Assembly (NCBI RefSeq): GCF_963678635.1
Contig: NC_087071.1
Location: forward strand, 14,540,226-14,604,225
DNA: 64,000 nt
Direction: 5' to 3'
Source: Symsagittifera roscoffensis
Lineage: Eukaryota > Xenacoelomorpha > Acoela > Convolutidae
Positions 43,197-54,114 of the stretch are shown one piece after another. Position 1 is the stretch's first letter. The number at the start of each line of letters is the position of its first letter. Below the pieces are notes generated by a model, which made no database searches, was not told the origin of the DNA, and saw nothing but the letters and a program-made list of their open reading frames with translations. Position numbers and translations under genes: made by a program.

Positions 43197-44822
43197 TGTA
43201 ACATTCGCCCAGAAGATACATATCGACGGAAAATAAAACTAAGTCATAAGACGACTGGCCAACGTCTAAACAGAGTTTTACATGCCAGTACTTTCGATGG
43301 TCTTTCTAACATCGGGTCGACAAAATCGTTACTGCTTTCGGCTTCGGTCAAAAAACTCAAACTAACTCAATTACATGCAAAATTAGTGTGCTCATGGCTG
43401 GTTCTCAGTATCCCCAGACCACGAGGTCACTCCTAAAAACAGGGCTATTACTACTTATTGAATCATTATTGTTTTTGTTCAGCAGATAAAAATCGTCATC
43501 TCCATCGAAGATGGATCAACTCTTTCCCCCAACTCCTAGCTTCTCATCCTAGCAAAATGAATTCAGATGTTAATTAAATTCAAATCAGGACATGACAGGG
43601 AAGCTAAAAGTTCATATAAGATGATAAAATTTCAGTCCGGAAACCCCTCCGGATTCTCGAATCCATTGAATCAAGCACGTTAAATTTGATTTCTCTGTAA
43701 CCCGGAAGGCTGGTTTCCACCCCTCACTGTTGTTAGCAACTGCCTTGCAACTATTGTAGCGACACAATAGTTGCAACTCGGAACGGTTTCTGCTAACTCT
43801 GCAATTTGTTGTCGTTTTTCAATCACAATTTCCGTTGTTATCGCTATCGCAACTGATGTTGTTGTGTTTTTCTTCGACTTTCTTGCGAAAATGGCCGTTT
43901 CTGACGTTTCTCAGAATTTTTACGACATCACTTCGAAAATTTAAAATTTCAAAATACCAGAATATCTTTACCTTCACCGTCTGGCTAATCGTCCTAATAA
44001 CGTCATCAATCCTTCAAAATCACTTACTCGGAAGGTTCGCTGCTAAAAACTCCGAGACTGCAGAGATTGCAAGTTGATCCATTCTGGTCGAATGTCACAT
44101 ACTCCCCGGACAGACCGGTCAATGTCCTCATTGAATCTCGCAATGTTCGTAAAATGGATACAGTGTCATCGAACAGAAATTACAAAATGCACGAAATTAC
44201 TTTTATCCGCGTCACATCGACTCACTGCAGAATATAATTGGCATCGTACTACATCACTCTAGCCTTCAAATTCTTTCATTATTCTGCACACTGAGGATAT
44301 GCTCTAAGATAAAAACATCTTTTCTGACTTCCAATGTCAATGTCCTGATTAAAAGTTTTTTCTCCTAGATTTAAAAGATGTTGGTTTGCAGGACAGTCCT
44401 GCCAACCAACAAGCTAAAATTATCCTACTGTGCTCCTTCCCTTCGGAAATCTTGCTTGTTATCGTCCTGAATATTAAAACTAAGAAACTCTGTAATAAGA
44501 AAAAACAATGCAACAATCTCCGAGATTACCCAAGTCTTTCATGTCACCACAAAGTGATCAGTCGTCCTAAGTGATTAAAAACAATCATGCAGGCTGGAAA
44601 ATTTCAAACATACTTTTCACTCAAGCCTTTCTTAATAAATAATAAGTGTCTCTAAAGCCACTTCACTAAAAATTAGAATGCAAATTTATAAATGCAACAA
44701 ATTCTTTAAGGTTCAAAACTCCACTAATTGTTTCAGTTTTCAGTAACAACTTGGTTGCTTGGTTTCTCACTTGAGTTTTTCATACACATAAAACAATTCT
44801 GAGTTTTAACTTTTTTTCATCA
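43197..44822 (-). repeat. 3' LTR of E4
   Basis: On the + strand it starts TGTAACATTCGCCC at 43,197 and ends CA at 44,822 (1,626 bp); in element orientation TGATG...GTTACA. It is homologous to the E3 LTRs along its length but clearly diverged. It contains a perfect 13-bp stem at 43,745-43,757/43,764-43,776 (TTGCAACTATTGT) and a 15-bp stem at 44,379-44,411. The 5 bases before it (AGTGG) are E3 gag sequence and should reappear on the far side of E4 as a target-site duplication. Confidence 0.8.
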
Positions 44823-44848
44823 CTTCTTTGTTTTCTTCTTTTTCGTCG
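44823..44848 (-). promoter_or_regulatory. Polypurine tract of E4
   Basis: In element orientation a run of 23 bases that is all purine except one C (GAAAAAGAAGAAAACAAAGA plus AG) ends directly at the LTR's TG. It would be the plus-strand primer. The matching place in E3 is likewise purine-rich, which supports the LTR boundary. Confidence 0.6.
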
Positions 44849-44919
44849 TTAAGAAGTTCTAAAACTTCTAAATTCTTCTAATTCTCTTTCTTTTTGCCTC
44901 TTGTTTTCTCGACCATTTG

Positions 44920-45297
44920 TCACTGTTCCATCTCCTCCTCCTGTGATATTGACTCTGCAACAGTTTCTGTGTCCTGCAACACATCGTTAGCTATCCTGAC
45001 GCTGTTGGAAGCAGTCCTCCAACACTTCTGCTCTTCTACCCTCTGTTTGCAACAAGGTAGGGGATCCACGTTAGATTCTCTCTTCCTGCAGAAGCTGTTG
45101 TGGAGACACAACGTCACATTTCTCTCCAAATCTTCCTTCAACATCTCTGCTATCTCCTGTCCACTACGTTCACTTGTCCTGGAGATTCTTTTCACAGCGG
45201 TGGTCACTGCAATCCGATGAGTCACGAAAGTTCGCTTGAAGGCTTCCGCTCCAATGTCCAGCTGATATCCACTGTACACTCTGCCGTGCTTCGACAT
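44920..45297 (-). pseudogene. ORF2 C-terminal Cys-rich tail (E4)
   Basis: This 125-codon open frame begins KHGRVYSGYQLDIGAEAFKR and continues into the Cys-rich tail CLHNSFCRKR and LPCCKQRVEEQKCW, ending SISQEEEMEQ before the stop. It matches E3 26,470-26,850. It is separated from the preceding part by a stop and a small insertion near 45,315-45,345. It is the most 3' coding sequence before the purine tract. Unknown family; Cys pattern and position would allow an extracellular or metal-binding role. Confidence 0.45.
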
Positions 45298-45334
45298 ATG
45301 CTTCTTAGCATATTAGTACAACCATGCAGTCATG

Positions 45335-46713
45335 TTAGCTAGCTCTGAACCATGGAATCAATCGTCTTCTCGCCCATATCCTCTCCACTTCCATTGGAAT
45401 GTTTAGAATCTTGCTCATTGTCTCAAAAATATCTAAATCTTTCAGACAATCCAATTTCTGCAACTGTTCTATCGTTGGCGCTTCCTGTCTATTGTTCTCT
45501 CTTACATGAGCTTCCAGCCATCCTATCGCCATCATAACTCCCAATATCACTATTGTTATGGGCTGTAACGAGTCTGGTAAACCCATGGAGAGCAGCTCTC
45601 CAGAGTCCCAGATCAACATCAGATTACTACGATTGGGATACCACCAAGTCTGCAACAAGCAGTGGCAGGGAAACTCGTCATGTGTCAACATGATGCTCCT
45701 CCAATTACGTTTTCCCGAAGCTTCCAGTAAAGGTTCCACTTCCATCATCACTCGGTGGACTTCATCATTTTCGTCTACTGTATTGTAATCTGTAGCAGTT
45801 GATCCTCTCTGTTTCTGTCTCTCAAAGTCACTGAAGTTCCCGCTCACGTATCCCATGAACTTCTCTCCCAGTATCGATTCTAACTCTTCCTTTGTTCTCT
45901 CTGGAACTGCTGAGAACATCTTACATAGCAACTTGGAAGATTTCTCGGACATTCTCGCCAGTCTCACACACTTCGGCACTGAGAAGGCTTGATCCACGAT
46001 CGTTCTCGTACTCTTTACATCCACAGCTACAAAATGTACCGGGTATCTGCTCTTGCACATTGGAGCCAATGTCGAACCCACCACATAACGTGCTCCTGAT
46101 GGTCTACAATAAGTCTCACTGTGTCTGATGTTCATTTCCGCCTCAATCGCTTCCCTCCATTTTTCTATGTACTTTTGCTCAGTTTGCAGAACTCCTGGAA
46201 ATACTTCTACACTGATGGCAGTGACCATCTCATGTCTCTGTTCTAGATTCAATAGTGCTTCTAAAGAACCAAACATGCTGTAGAATCCTATTGCAGTCAC
46301 TAGATTCACCTTGGTCCTCCATGGCAATCAGCGATCAGTTCCGTTTCCGTCCTTGTCTTCATCATGACATTCCCAAACATTATTGTCAATTGCTTGTGTT
46401 GTCTCTCTAGGGTTTTCACACAATCCATACCTCCACAAACGTGACCCTCCAGTCCACAGACTTCCGCCAGACAGTTACCAGGTTTCACCCAGTCTTCTGG
46501 TCCCCAGCCAGGTAACTCCACTTTATCTTCCCCGCTGCTCCTAGAGGCCGTTGTCATCACATTATATATGATGTTGAGGTGACGCAGGTTACAGTCTGCA
46601 TTCAGTTCCCTCCGCTCGTCTTGTGTCGCTCGTAGTATCGAGTCAGCGTTGGGACTACGACACCATGATGGCCTCATCAATTCCCACACCACCATCAAGC
46701 TCGCTCTCAGCAA
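45335..46713 (-). pseudogene. ORF2 unknown region III and hydrophobic segment, unit 1 (E4)
   Basis: Frames 46,713-46,306 and 46,327-45,335 overlap by 21 bp, as in E3, because the same single base is missing near 46,313. The 330-codon part has VFPGVLQTEQKYIEKWREAI, a CRPSGARYVVGSTLAPMCKS segment, DVKSTRTIVDQAFSVPKC, and near the C-terminus the hydrophobic ITIVILGVMMAIGWLEA. It is one of two copies in E4; the other is at 46,866-48,130. Confidence 0.5.
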
Positions 46714-48130
46714 TTCATATCAGAACCCCAACCCAAACTCCACTCTTTTGTCGGATTTTGGTACGGAAGGTGCAGTCACCTCTTCTTCCAAGATCGATCC
46801 CAATTTAATTTGAGGATTGGTGGCGCTCATAATCGTCACAATTCTCGACATCCAGAATCCATTCCGCAGCTCTCCAGAGTCCCAGATCAACATCAGATTA
46901 CTACGATTGGGATACCACCAAGTCTGCAACAAGCAGTGGCAGGGAAACTCGTCATGTGTCAACATGATGCATCTCCAATTACGTTTTCCCGAAGCTTCCA
47001 GTAAAGGTTCCAGTTCCATCATCACTCGGTGGACTTCATCATTTTCGTCTACTGTATTGTAATCTGTAGCAGTTGATCCTCTCTGTTTCTGTCTCTCAAA
47101 TTCACTGAAATTCCCGCTCACGTATCCCATGAACTTCTCTCCCAGTATCGATTCTAACTCTTCCTTTGTTCTCTCTGGAACTGCTGAGAACATCTTACAT
47201 AGCAACTTGTAAGATTTCTCGGACATTCTCGCCAGTCTCACACACTTCGGCACTGAGAAGGCTTGATCCACGATCGTTCTCGTACTCTTTACATCCACAG
47301 CTACAAAATGTACCGGGTATCTGCTCTTGCACATTGGAGCCAATGTAGAACCCACCACATATCGTGCTCCTGATGGTCTACAATAAGTCTCACTGTGTCT
47401 GATGTTCATTTCCGCCTCAATCGCTTCCCTCCATTTTTCTATGTACTTTTGCTCAGTTTGCAGAACTCCTGGAAACACCTCTACACTGATGGCTGTGACC
47501 ATCTCATGTTTCTGTTCTAGATTCAATAGTGACTCTAATGAACTAAACATGCTGTAGAATCCTAGTTCAGTCACTAGATTCACCTCTGTTCCTCCATGAC
47601 AATCCGCTATCAGTTCCGTTTCCGTTCTTACTTTCATCACGACGTTTCCAAACAATACCGTCAATTGCTTGTGTTGTTTCTCTAGGGTCTTCACACAGTC
47701 CAGACCTCCACAAACGTGACCCTCCAGTCCACAGACTTCCGCCAGACAGTTACCAGGTTTGACCCAGTCTTCTGGTCCCCAGCCAGGCAACTCCACTTTA
47801 TCTTCCCCGCTGCTCCTAGAGGCCGTTGTCATCACATTATATATGATGTTGAGGTCACGCAGGTTACAGTCTGCCTTCAGTTCCCTCCGCACGTCTTGTG
47901 TCGCTCGTAGTATCGAGTCAGCGTTGGGACTAGGACACCATGATGGCCTCATCAATTCTCACACCACCATCAAGCTTGTTCTCAGCAACTCATCTCAGAA
48001 TCCCAACCCAAACTCCACTCTTTTGTTGGATTTTGGTACGTAAGGTGCAGTCACCTCTTCTTCCAAGATCGATCCCAATTTAATTTGAGGATTGGTGGCG
48101 CTCATAATCGTCACAATTCTCGACATCCAG
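45590..48130 (-). repeat. 1.27-kb tandem duplication inside ORF2 (E4)
   Basis: Bases 45,590-46,855 and 46,866-48,130 are homologous and in the same order; E3 has the segment once (about 27,100-28,360). The joint at about 46,860 links CCAGAATCCATTCCGC to CAGCTCTCCAGAGTC. The units differ at many positions and differ in which parts resemble E3, so they are not a very recent exact duplication. Confidence 0.8.
46720..47955 (-). pseudogene. ORF2 unknown region III, unit 2 (E4): undamaged frame
   Basis: A 411-codon open frame covers in one reading what is split in E3 and in unit 1 (ADCHGGTEVNLVTELGFYSM without a frame change). It has DLRDLNIIYNVM, LPGWGPEDWVKPG, CLAEVCGLEGHVCGG, VFPGVLQTEQKY and DVKSTRTIVDQAF. 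At its C-terminal end it switches at the duplication join (after LMLIWDSGEL) to the sequence that normally precedes the unit. The frame is the best view of this unknown protein in the window. Confidence 0.55.
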
Positions 48131-48924
48131 AATCCATTCCACTTAGGAACGGGATTTCACTATCCCTATAGCTCCGGATACGTAGCTGTACGACTTCTTC
48201 TTAATTGGTCCACAGTATTCACTGGACTTCGGCAGTACCCCCATAGATTCTTTACTGAGTCTCAGCTCCTTGTTTGAAAATCTCCTGATTTCGTCTATCT
48301 TTCTCATGGGCCCTAACTCCTCGGGTTCTTTCATATTCACCCTCATCGGTTTACTTTGATGCATATCCAGCAGTGCTAGCAAGAGTAAGGCTTTTGCTCG
48401 CTCAACGCCCTCCCTCAGAATCTTGACACAGGTGTTCAATTCTGGTACTGAGATCTGTTCTATCATGAATCGAATGAAACAGAGAGCGTCTCTCCGCTTC
48501 GCACACGCTACTGCTGCTCCCTCTTGGATCATCAGATCCCTCAGGTTCGTCATAAGGAAAACCTTCTCTTCTTTTGACCTTTTCCTTTCTTCCGAATCGT
48601 ACTCTTCGCGAGTCAGTTCCATCAGGCACCAGGCAAACCTAGTTGTAACTCTGTTCTCACGTAAGGAAATGCCATGAGAGAGTGTTTTTTTGGCGCAGTC
48701 CTCATTTCTTCTTCGAAGTGCCATTACACCACTGCTTTCCATGGAAGGCTCACCAACTGCTCCATCGTTTCTGCCTGTATCTCAGACGACGCTAAGGTCC
48801 CGTACGTCTTCTGCTTGAGGTTGGTGCCTTGCAACCTTGCCTCCAGATAACCTTCCATGGCACTCTTGTCTTCCAAAGCCATCACATTCCCTCTAGCCGA
48901 GTTTCGGTACTCCAACATCTCCAT
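47956..48924 (-). pseudogene. ORF2 unknown region II, C-terminal half (E4)
   Basis: Open pieces 48,924-48,724 and 48,742-48,143 correspond to E3 28,300-29,200. Recognisable are YRNSARGNVMALEDKSAMEG, CAKRRDALCFIRFM, ELRLSKESMGVLPKSSEYCG and SYSYVSGAIGI, after which about 50 bp present in E3 (the NPFLSED part) are lost. Several frame changes. Unknown function. Confidence 0.5.
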
Positions 48925-49103
48925 TTATCCACCGGCGGGTTCATCTCTCGTCTCTGCCTCCGATACTGTCAGACGGTTGTATTCTACTGGTATTAGTTGT
49001 CCTCCGACGTATCCCTTCCCGTGATTCATGGGAGATGGCTTGAAGTCTCTCATTGTGCTCTCTCCACATTGGCTGAGTATTACCTTTTCTAAGGTTGCTC
49101 CAG

Positions 49104-50597
49104 TCAGAGTGCGGTCACTCCTTTTGGATTTATAACCGTTGACTTTATTCCCGCCATGAGAATGGGTGGCACCATCGTTATATCAGTCAACATCTTATCC
49201 GTGCCAGACAGTTGATAATCGCCTTGTCCCAAATCCATGACCTCTTCGACTCGTTTTCTCTTCGCTGAATTGACAGCTTTCGCCGATATCTCCGAATCCA
49301 CCTTCGTCTTTCCTACTCTTCTCGGCATCACTCTGCTGCCTAACTTCATTTTAATTTCGTTGATCTTATCAATCACCAATTTCGATCGCATCGTCCCTTT
49401 CCTGGTTCTTGACAGGTACACCACCTCTCCTTTATCGTCCTGCGGCGTCATCTTGATGGGAGAGTTCGCTTCACTTTCGTCAGTGGCTGAGTCAATCAAC
49501 AACTCACTCAATCTCCATTCACACTCATCAAGCGTGTCAAGGACTTCCCGCATCAAGGGTCGGTTGAGACCTGTTTTCAGAATGGACTGGGTCCCATAGC
49601 TCTGAACCACTGTCCAGACTTCTTCCATGAACGCCACTCTGTCCAATTTGCATCTCGTCCTACTCTCATGGTCTCGGTGATGTACTTCCCGCTCCTCTTC
49701 GGGCAACGTTCCCAAGAAAGGTACTCTAGCTGAGCCCTCTGTTCTCCTTCTTCTAGGTGATTCCATGATGATTCTTTGTTCGTTATTTCTTGAATTGCCA
49801 GGAAGGCTACTCTCCGGCAAATTCCGTTTCGTTTCCATGAAGGCTGACGGAGGTTCAAGTGTCGAAATGCCTTCATCCGCTGGCATATTCGTCTCCAACG
49901 TATCTGCGTTGTTCTCAAGATCACTGAATGTATTGAAGTCCAGGCTGGATACTCCTTCTGTCGATGCTCTGTCGTCTTCCCCATCAGCTTCATCTACATC
50001 TTGTTGCATGGGCTCTTCCGTTTGACGGCTTCCTCCCTGTCCGTCATCTCCTTCTGACATATCTTTCTTTGAACTCGAGGGTCCTTGTTCGTCATTGTCG
50101 GTCCCTTTCGGAAGTTTCGGTATGATCAATGTACCGGCTGATCTATCTTCCTCTTCTCCATTGACCACTTTGATTTCCTCACAGCCAAAGGGTGCTAGGA
50201 AAGTTCTCGTTCGCAGCGTTACTTCTACCGTCAACTCCCGTTTTACACTGGTCAGGATCAAGGAGGCCTCAGGCAGCTCGGTCCTGCCTCTCATTTTCAT
50301 AGGCGCCAAGCCTAATCCCGCCCACGCGTCATCAAATCTTTCAGGCTTGGGAGTCGCGGCGTTGCTTATTCGGCTTCTCGTTGCTTGACCCGTATAGGCA
50401 AATTGTGTGTACTGTAACACAGCGGTATTTCTTCCCACAAAGTATGTGTCCAACGTTGCTTCAAAATTCCCTACTCTCCTTTCATTGGTTTCGAATGCTC
50501 TCAACCTAGGAGTTTGTACCACGGAGACTGCTCCGAGTAACATCCTTCTTATCAGATTGGAATTCAGGGATTGCATCCGGCAGCTTCTCGTAATCAC
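49104..50597 (-). pseudogene. ORF2 unknown regions Ib and II, N-terminal half (E4)
   Basis: With 497 codons this is the longest open frame of ORF2 in E4. It reads through two positions that are stops in E3 (GEVVYLSRTRKG; EPMQQDVDEAD). Order of parts: LIRRMLLGAVSVVQTPRLRA, a segment TYFVGRNTAVLQYTQFAYTG, APFGCEEIKVVNGEEED, an acidic Ser/Asp-rich stretch of about 100 residues, HHRDHESRTRCKLDRVAFME, and a basic stretch SAKRKRVEEVMD. The acidic and basic stretches look disordered. No family is recognised. Confidence 0.55.
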
Positions 50598-51525
50598 CCC
50601 AGTCCTTCGTATCTTCTCTCACTTTATGATATGCTGCAGTGAGACGAGGCATTCTGGTTATTTCACCATTCGTTTTATCATAGGGTCTCAGATTCCAAAG
50701 CTTCGGAAACACTTCGATGTGTCCTCTTTCTACTTCTCCCATGCGATCACGGACGTGATCGTCAAAATTGATGACTGTCCTTTCTGGCTCTGACTTCAGT
50801 GCGCTACCGTCCACCGCTGATATGAGGTTCAGGTGCAGCACCGACCTTCTATACGCCTCCACTTTAACATCAGGGAACGCAAACGTGACTGCTGGTCCAT
50901 AGATCACTGTCACGAACTCCGTGACTCATATAATCCACGCCAAGGGATCGGTTCTCATAGCCAAGCTCAGATCGGTTAACAGGGGCATGCCTCCAACATG
51001 TCGTCTAACATCTTCTTCTCTTTCAATAGTCTCATCTTCTCCCGTTCCAAAGCGATTTTGTTGTAAGAGATATTGGATAAGGGTGTGTCTCAAGTCTCTT
51101 ATCTTATTCCACGAGTCCGTGGATTTCTTCATATCTAAGATCCTCACTATCTCTTTCATCTGCTCTGAACAACGTGTCAATTTCATTAGTCCTCCCAAGT
51201 TTCCGTGGGTAATCGCAATCAATTTCAGAAGTCCATCTAACCGCAGGTACTGGATTCCTTCGGTGAGCAGCATCACCGGTCCTTTCACGAAACTCTCTGC
51301 TCCAAAGGTCACGAAAAAGGCTATTAGTTCCACTATTGGCACTTCCATTACTGCTTGGAGGAATTCCTCAATCAAGTAATGAGAAACTTTCGGGTAGACT
51401 TTTGTCAAGAAGGACGCGGTCCATCCGGCTCCCAACCCTTCCAACATGCTGTCTGTCCGTTCAAAGCCTTCCTGTCCCTTCACTTCCTGGGTCCAGAAGG
51501 TTTCCAGGGTAATCTGACACGGCAT
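50506..51525 (-). pseudogene. ORF2 unknown region Ia (E4)
   Basis: Frames 51,525-50,926 and 50,913-50,506 lie in the same frame, with a stop near 50,923. Blocks: VPIVELIAFFVTFGAESFVK, RLDGLLKLIAITHGNLGGLM, VRRHVGGMPLLTDLSLAM, then YGPAVTFAFPDVKVEAYRRS and FPKLWNLRPYDKTNGEITRM. E4 lacks about 50 bp (LNWCEQHVL part of E3) near 50,795. Conserved with E2 at the YGP and NLRP blocks. Unknown function. Confidence 0.5.
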
Positions 51526-51625
51526 TCAGCGGCATTTTCCGCCAGGTTCACCTCCTTTAACAAGTAGGCATGGATCTTCGTGATCATTACAGGGCTTTGC
51601 TCAAAAGCATCTGCACCCAATGCCG

Positions 51626-53224
51626 CTACTCGCTTCTCAAAACCATCGCTTTCAAATGAGCTTTCGTCTCTAGTGAATTTTTCTTCTTCGTGCTTTCACC
51701 TGTCTTTTCCATTGCTCGAAACCATAAATCGTTGGACATCGCTACGATCACCCGATGGTCGTCGTCAATTCCCGGTTTCAGTTTAAGCTGTCGACTGAAA
51801 TTGGACAGTTCCAATCCCAGCACCTCATCCAACACTAACATGTGTAGCGCATGGACCTTGAAGCCTCTCATCGCGTTTGATATATGTGACCACACTGCAG
51901 ATAGTTCAGCCCTGAGTGGCCTCAGGTTCTCCATCTCTGTCATGCGATTTGGGGCTGATATGATCACATCATATTTTCTTTCCCAAAGCAAGGTTACAAT
52001 TGCATACACGAATTTCAGTCCATCCGGGAGATGTGCAAACCCCGGAGTCAGCGCGAATACTACCCTCGGTGTCACCTTGGTGAACGACCCCTCCTTCGTC
52101 GCATCCACCACTTCGCCCATCGACTCAAGGATATCTTTTATCGCTGGCCACACAGCATTCTCTGCCGATGTAGAATCCCCGACTCTGCTCAGAAAACCTC
52201 TACCGTGTAGATGGTCATTGATGCCAGCAAACACGATCGTAATTGGGTTCATGTCCATCTGCCTTTGTACCCCTATAGCCAGAGATACCGATTGTAGTAG
52301 ATCCAGGTCGCCCGCTGCCAACATTATGACGTCCGGCCAAAACAGAGACTTGGAGGTCTATACGAACTCTGAATTCGCTACTATCATGATCTTGGCTTTC
52401 CTTATTTCTGCTTTGTCATAGGCGGCGAAGATGGTCTCATCTTTCTTTATTGCTTTCAATCCGCCGTATCTCTGGACATCACCTTCTTGATTCACGAGTT
52501 TCGGGTATATTCTTTCCTTCACATGACCAGGGGGTGTCGTCAGCTGCCTGAACATATTAACATGTTGCCCGATCGGCGCTCTCATCGTCACAAATCTTCT
52601 TCGTCTTTCATCTCGATTCCCCTCATCGTGATTCAATCTCACATCTTGCAATGGTCTCGCTTTCACTGGTCCCATTGTGTTTTTAGAGGGCAGTATCTCT
52701 AGATCAGCAAGTCTCAAGGCCGTCGTGGAACTGAAGTTTATACTCGCGGCTACCAGCCAGTCTACGCCTGTTATCGAGTGCAGCCTGCTAACGGACAGCC
52801 TCGCTCCATTCAGCATCCTCCTTGCATCTTCGATGAAGCTCACCCTCTGGAGATCCAGCTTCATTAGCTCGTCTTTGTATACATGCCAGGGAGACGGTAT
52901 GGGTCTTGACCACATCAACGAGCCTCTGCCCGGGCGTCTCTCCTCTCGACTGGTACTTGTCGTCTCTGATCTCGTGTCCGATCTAGACATGCTGGTTGTC
53001 TCCTCGATTGGGTTAACAGGTCCTAGTCTTCTCCGAGGATGAATGGTCCTCCTCACCGCTGCTTCTCCCAATCGGTCTTGAACCTCTGTCCTTTGACCTG
53101 TTTCGCTGGAGCTCTGTTGCATATAATTCGTGACGGCCGGAACCGTCCCCAAGCGTATTTCCAGGTTAGGGGGCACAAAGGTAGTAATCACCGCATCACT
53201 CGCTGTTCCTTCTTTTTTCAGCAC
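51626..53224 (-). pseudogene. SGNH-like hydrolase domain 2 with N-terminal linker (E4)
   Basis: One frame runs from 53,224 to 51,626 with a single stop at 52,358. The linker (about 200 residues) has a basic/Ser part and helices as in E3. Then come a strand-like KIMIVANSEF with a Ser where the GDS nucleophile would be, FWPDVIMLAAGDLDLL (block II area), ITIVFAGINDHLHGRGF (block III, Gly-x-Asn-Asp), FALTPGFAHLPDGLKFVYAI and VIISAPNR. The final Asp-x-x-His is not obvious, although PGIDDDHRVIVAMSND could take its place. It is a diverged, possibly inactive, SGNH fold; E3 has lost it. Confidence 0.55.
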
Positions 53225-54114
53225 TCCTGATCGAAGAGTTCTGCCTCTAGTTCATCCAATCGCTCTTGGAAGACTTGATTCAACCAAGCCTGTCCTTCAA
53301 TGCTATCGAAATGGATGCCGTCCGTGGACAGTCTGGCCTGATCCATGGCTCTCAACTCATGTTCAATGTCCATGAGGATCATTCTTCCGGCATTCCGACT
53401 TGCGAGATTCCTCAAGATGTTATTCCACCTGACGACTCCTTCGTTGTGCCTTCTCCCTGCAGCTGTCAAGCTCCTCGCGTTCATTGCCACAGTGCAAACG
53501 GTCAGTACCGCGCAATTGAATTTCTACCAGAGGGTAGTAAACAAACTCACCATCATTGATTCCCATAGCGCTTCCTGCTCATCTGGAGCTCTGGAGATGT
53601 CATTCGTCCCAACCAGGATCATCACATTGGGGATCCTCCCTGGATTCATCAGTTCCGCCCTTCGTTATAACTGGGCTATCGTCGCGCCTCCAAAGGCCAT
53701 CACCGTGGTGACCCACGAGGTCCTCAAATTCGATAGTACTCTGACCAAGCTGTCTCCCAGTATCAGTTGTGATGTCCCCAGTGGTGGTTGCTGCAGGTTT
53801 ACTGCAGGTTGCTGCAGGTTGAAGCAAGCTCTTGAACTCTCCGGAACTCCCGTGAAATTGTATTTCAATTGATTGTTCTTTTGTACGTCTATTATGCGAG
53901 ACACTTTCTTCGCTGGTATCTTCTGTACTCTTCTCTCTGGGGCCTTCGAGCCCCCCATGAGTGGCGTCACGTCACTTATCCCCTGTCTGATTACTGTTTG
54001 GGAGAGTCGTACTCTGCCCGTGTCGTCGATCGTTCCATAGGGTGCAGTCACCCCGGAACCTTGTGTATTCTTATTGGCGACTAGTCGTCCAGCTGTCTCT
54101 ATCAGCCTCTGCAC
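53218..54114 (-). pseudogene. SGNH/GDSL hydrolase domain 1 (E4), all blocks in one frame
   Basis: In one frame with two stops (near 53,665 and 53,524) lie block I LILGDSLVRVL (Ser codon at about 53,750), block II FGGATIAQL, block III ILVGTNDIS, and block V TDGIHFD with the Asp-His pair. These are the marks of SGNH esterases, with Ser, Gly, Asn and His in place. Upstream is a basic linker (RRVQKIPAKKVSRIIDVQKN). Such enzymes remove acyl or acetyl groups. A glycan or lipid ester is a guess; the substrate cannot be read from sequence. Confidence 0.75.

Noticed and set aside
41734-43221. Start of E3 gag at a Met codon at 43,221 (MYLLGECYTT...)
   Set aside because: The first 8 codons are LTR sequence of E4 (43,197 onwards), so this start arises from the junction and is not the real gag start.
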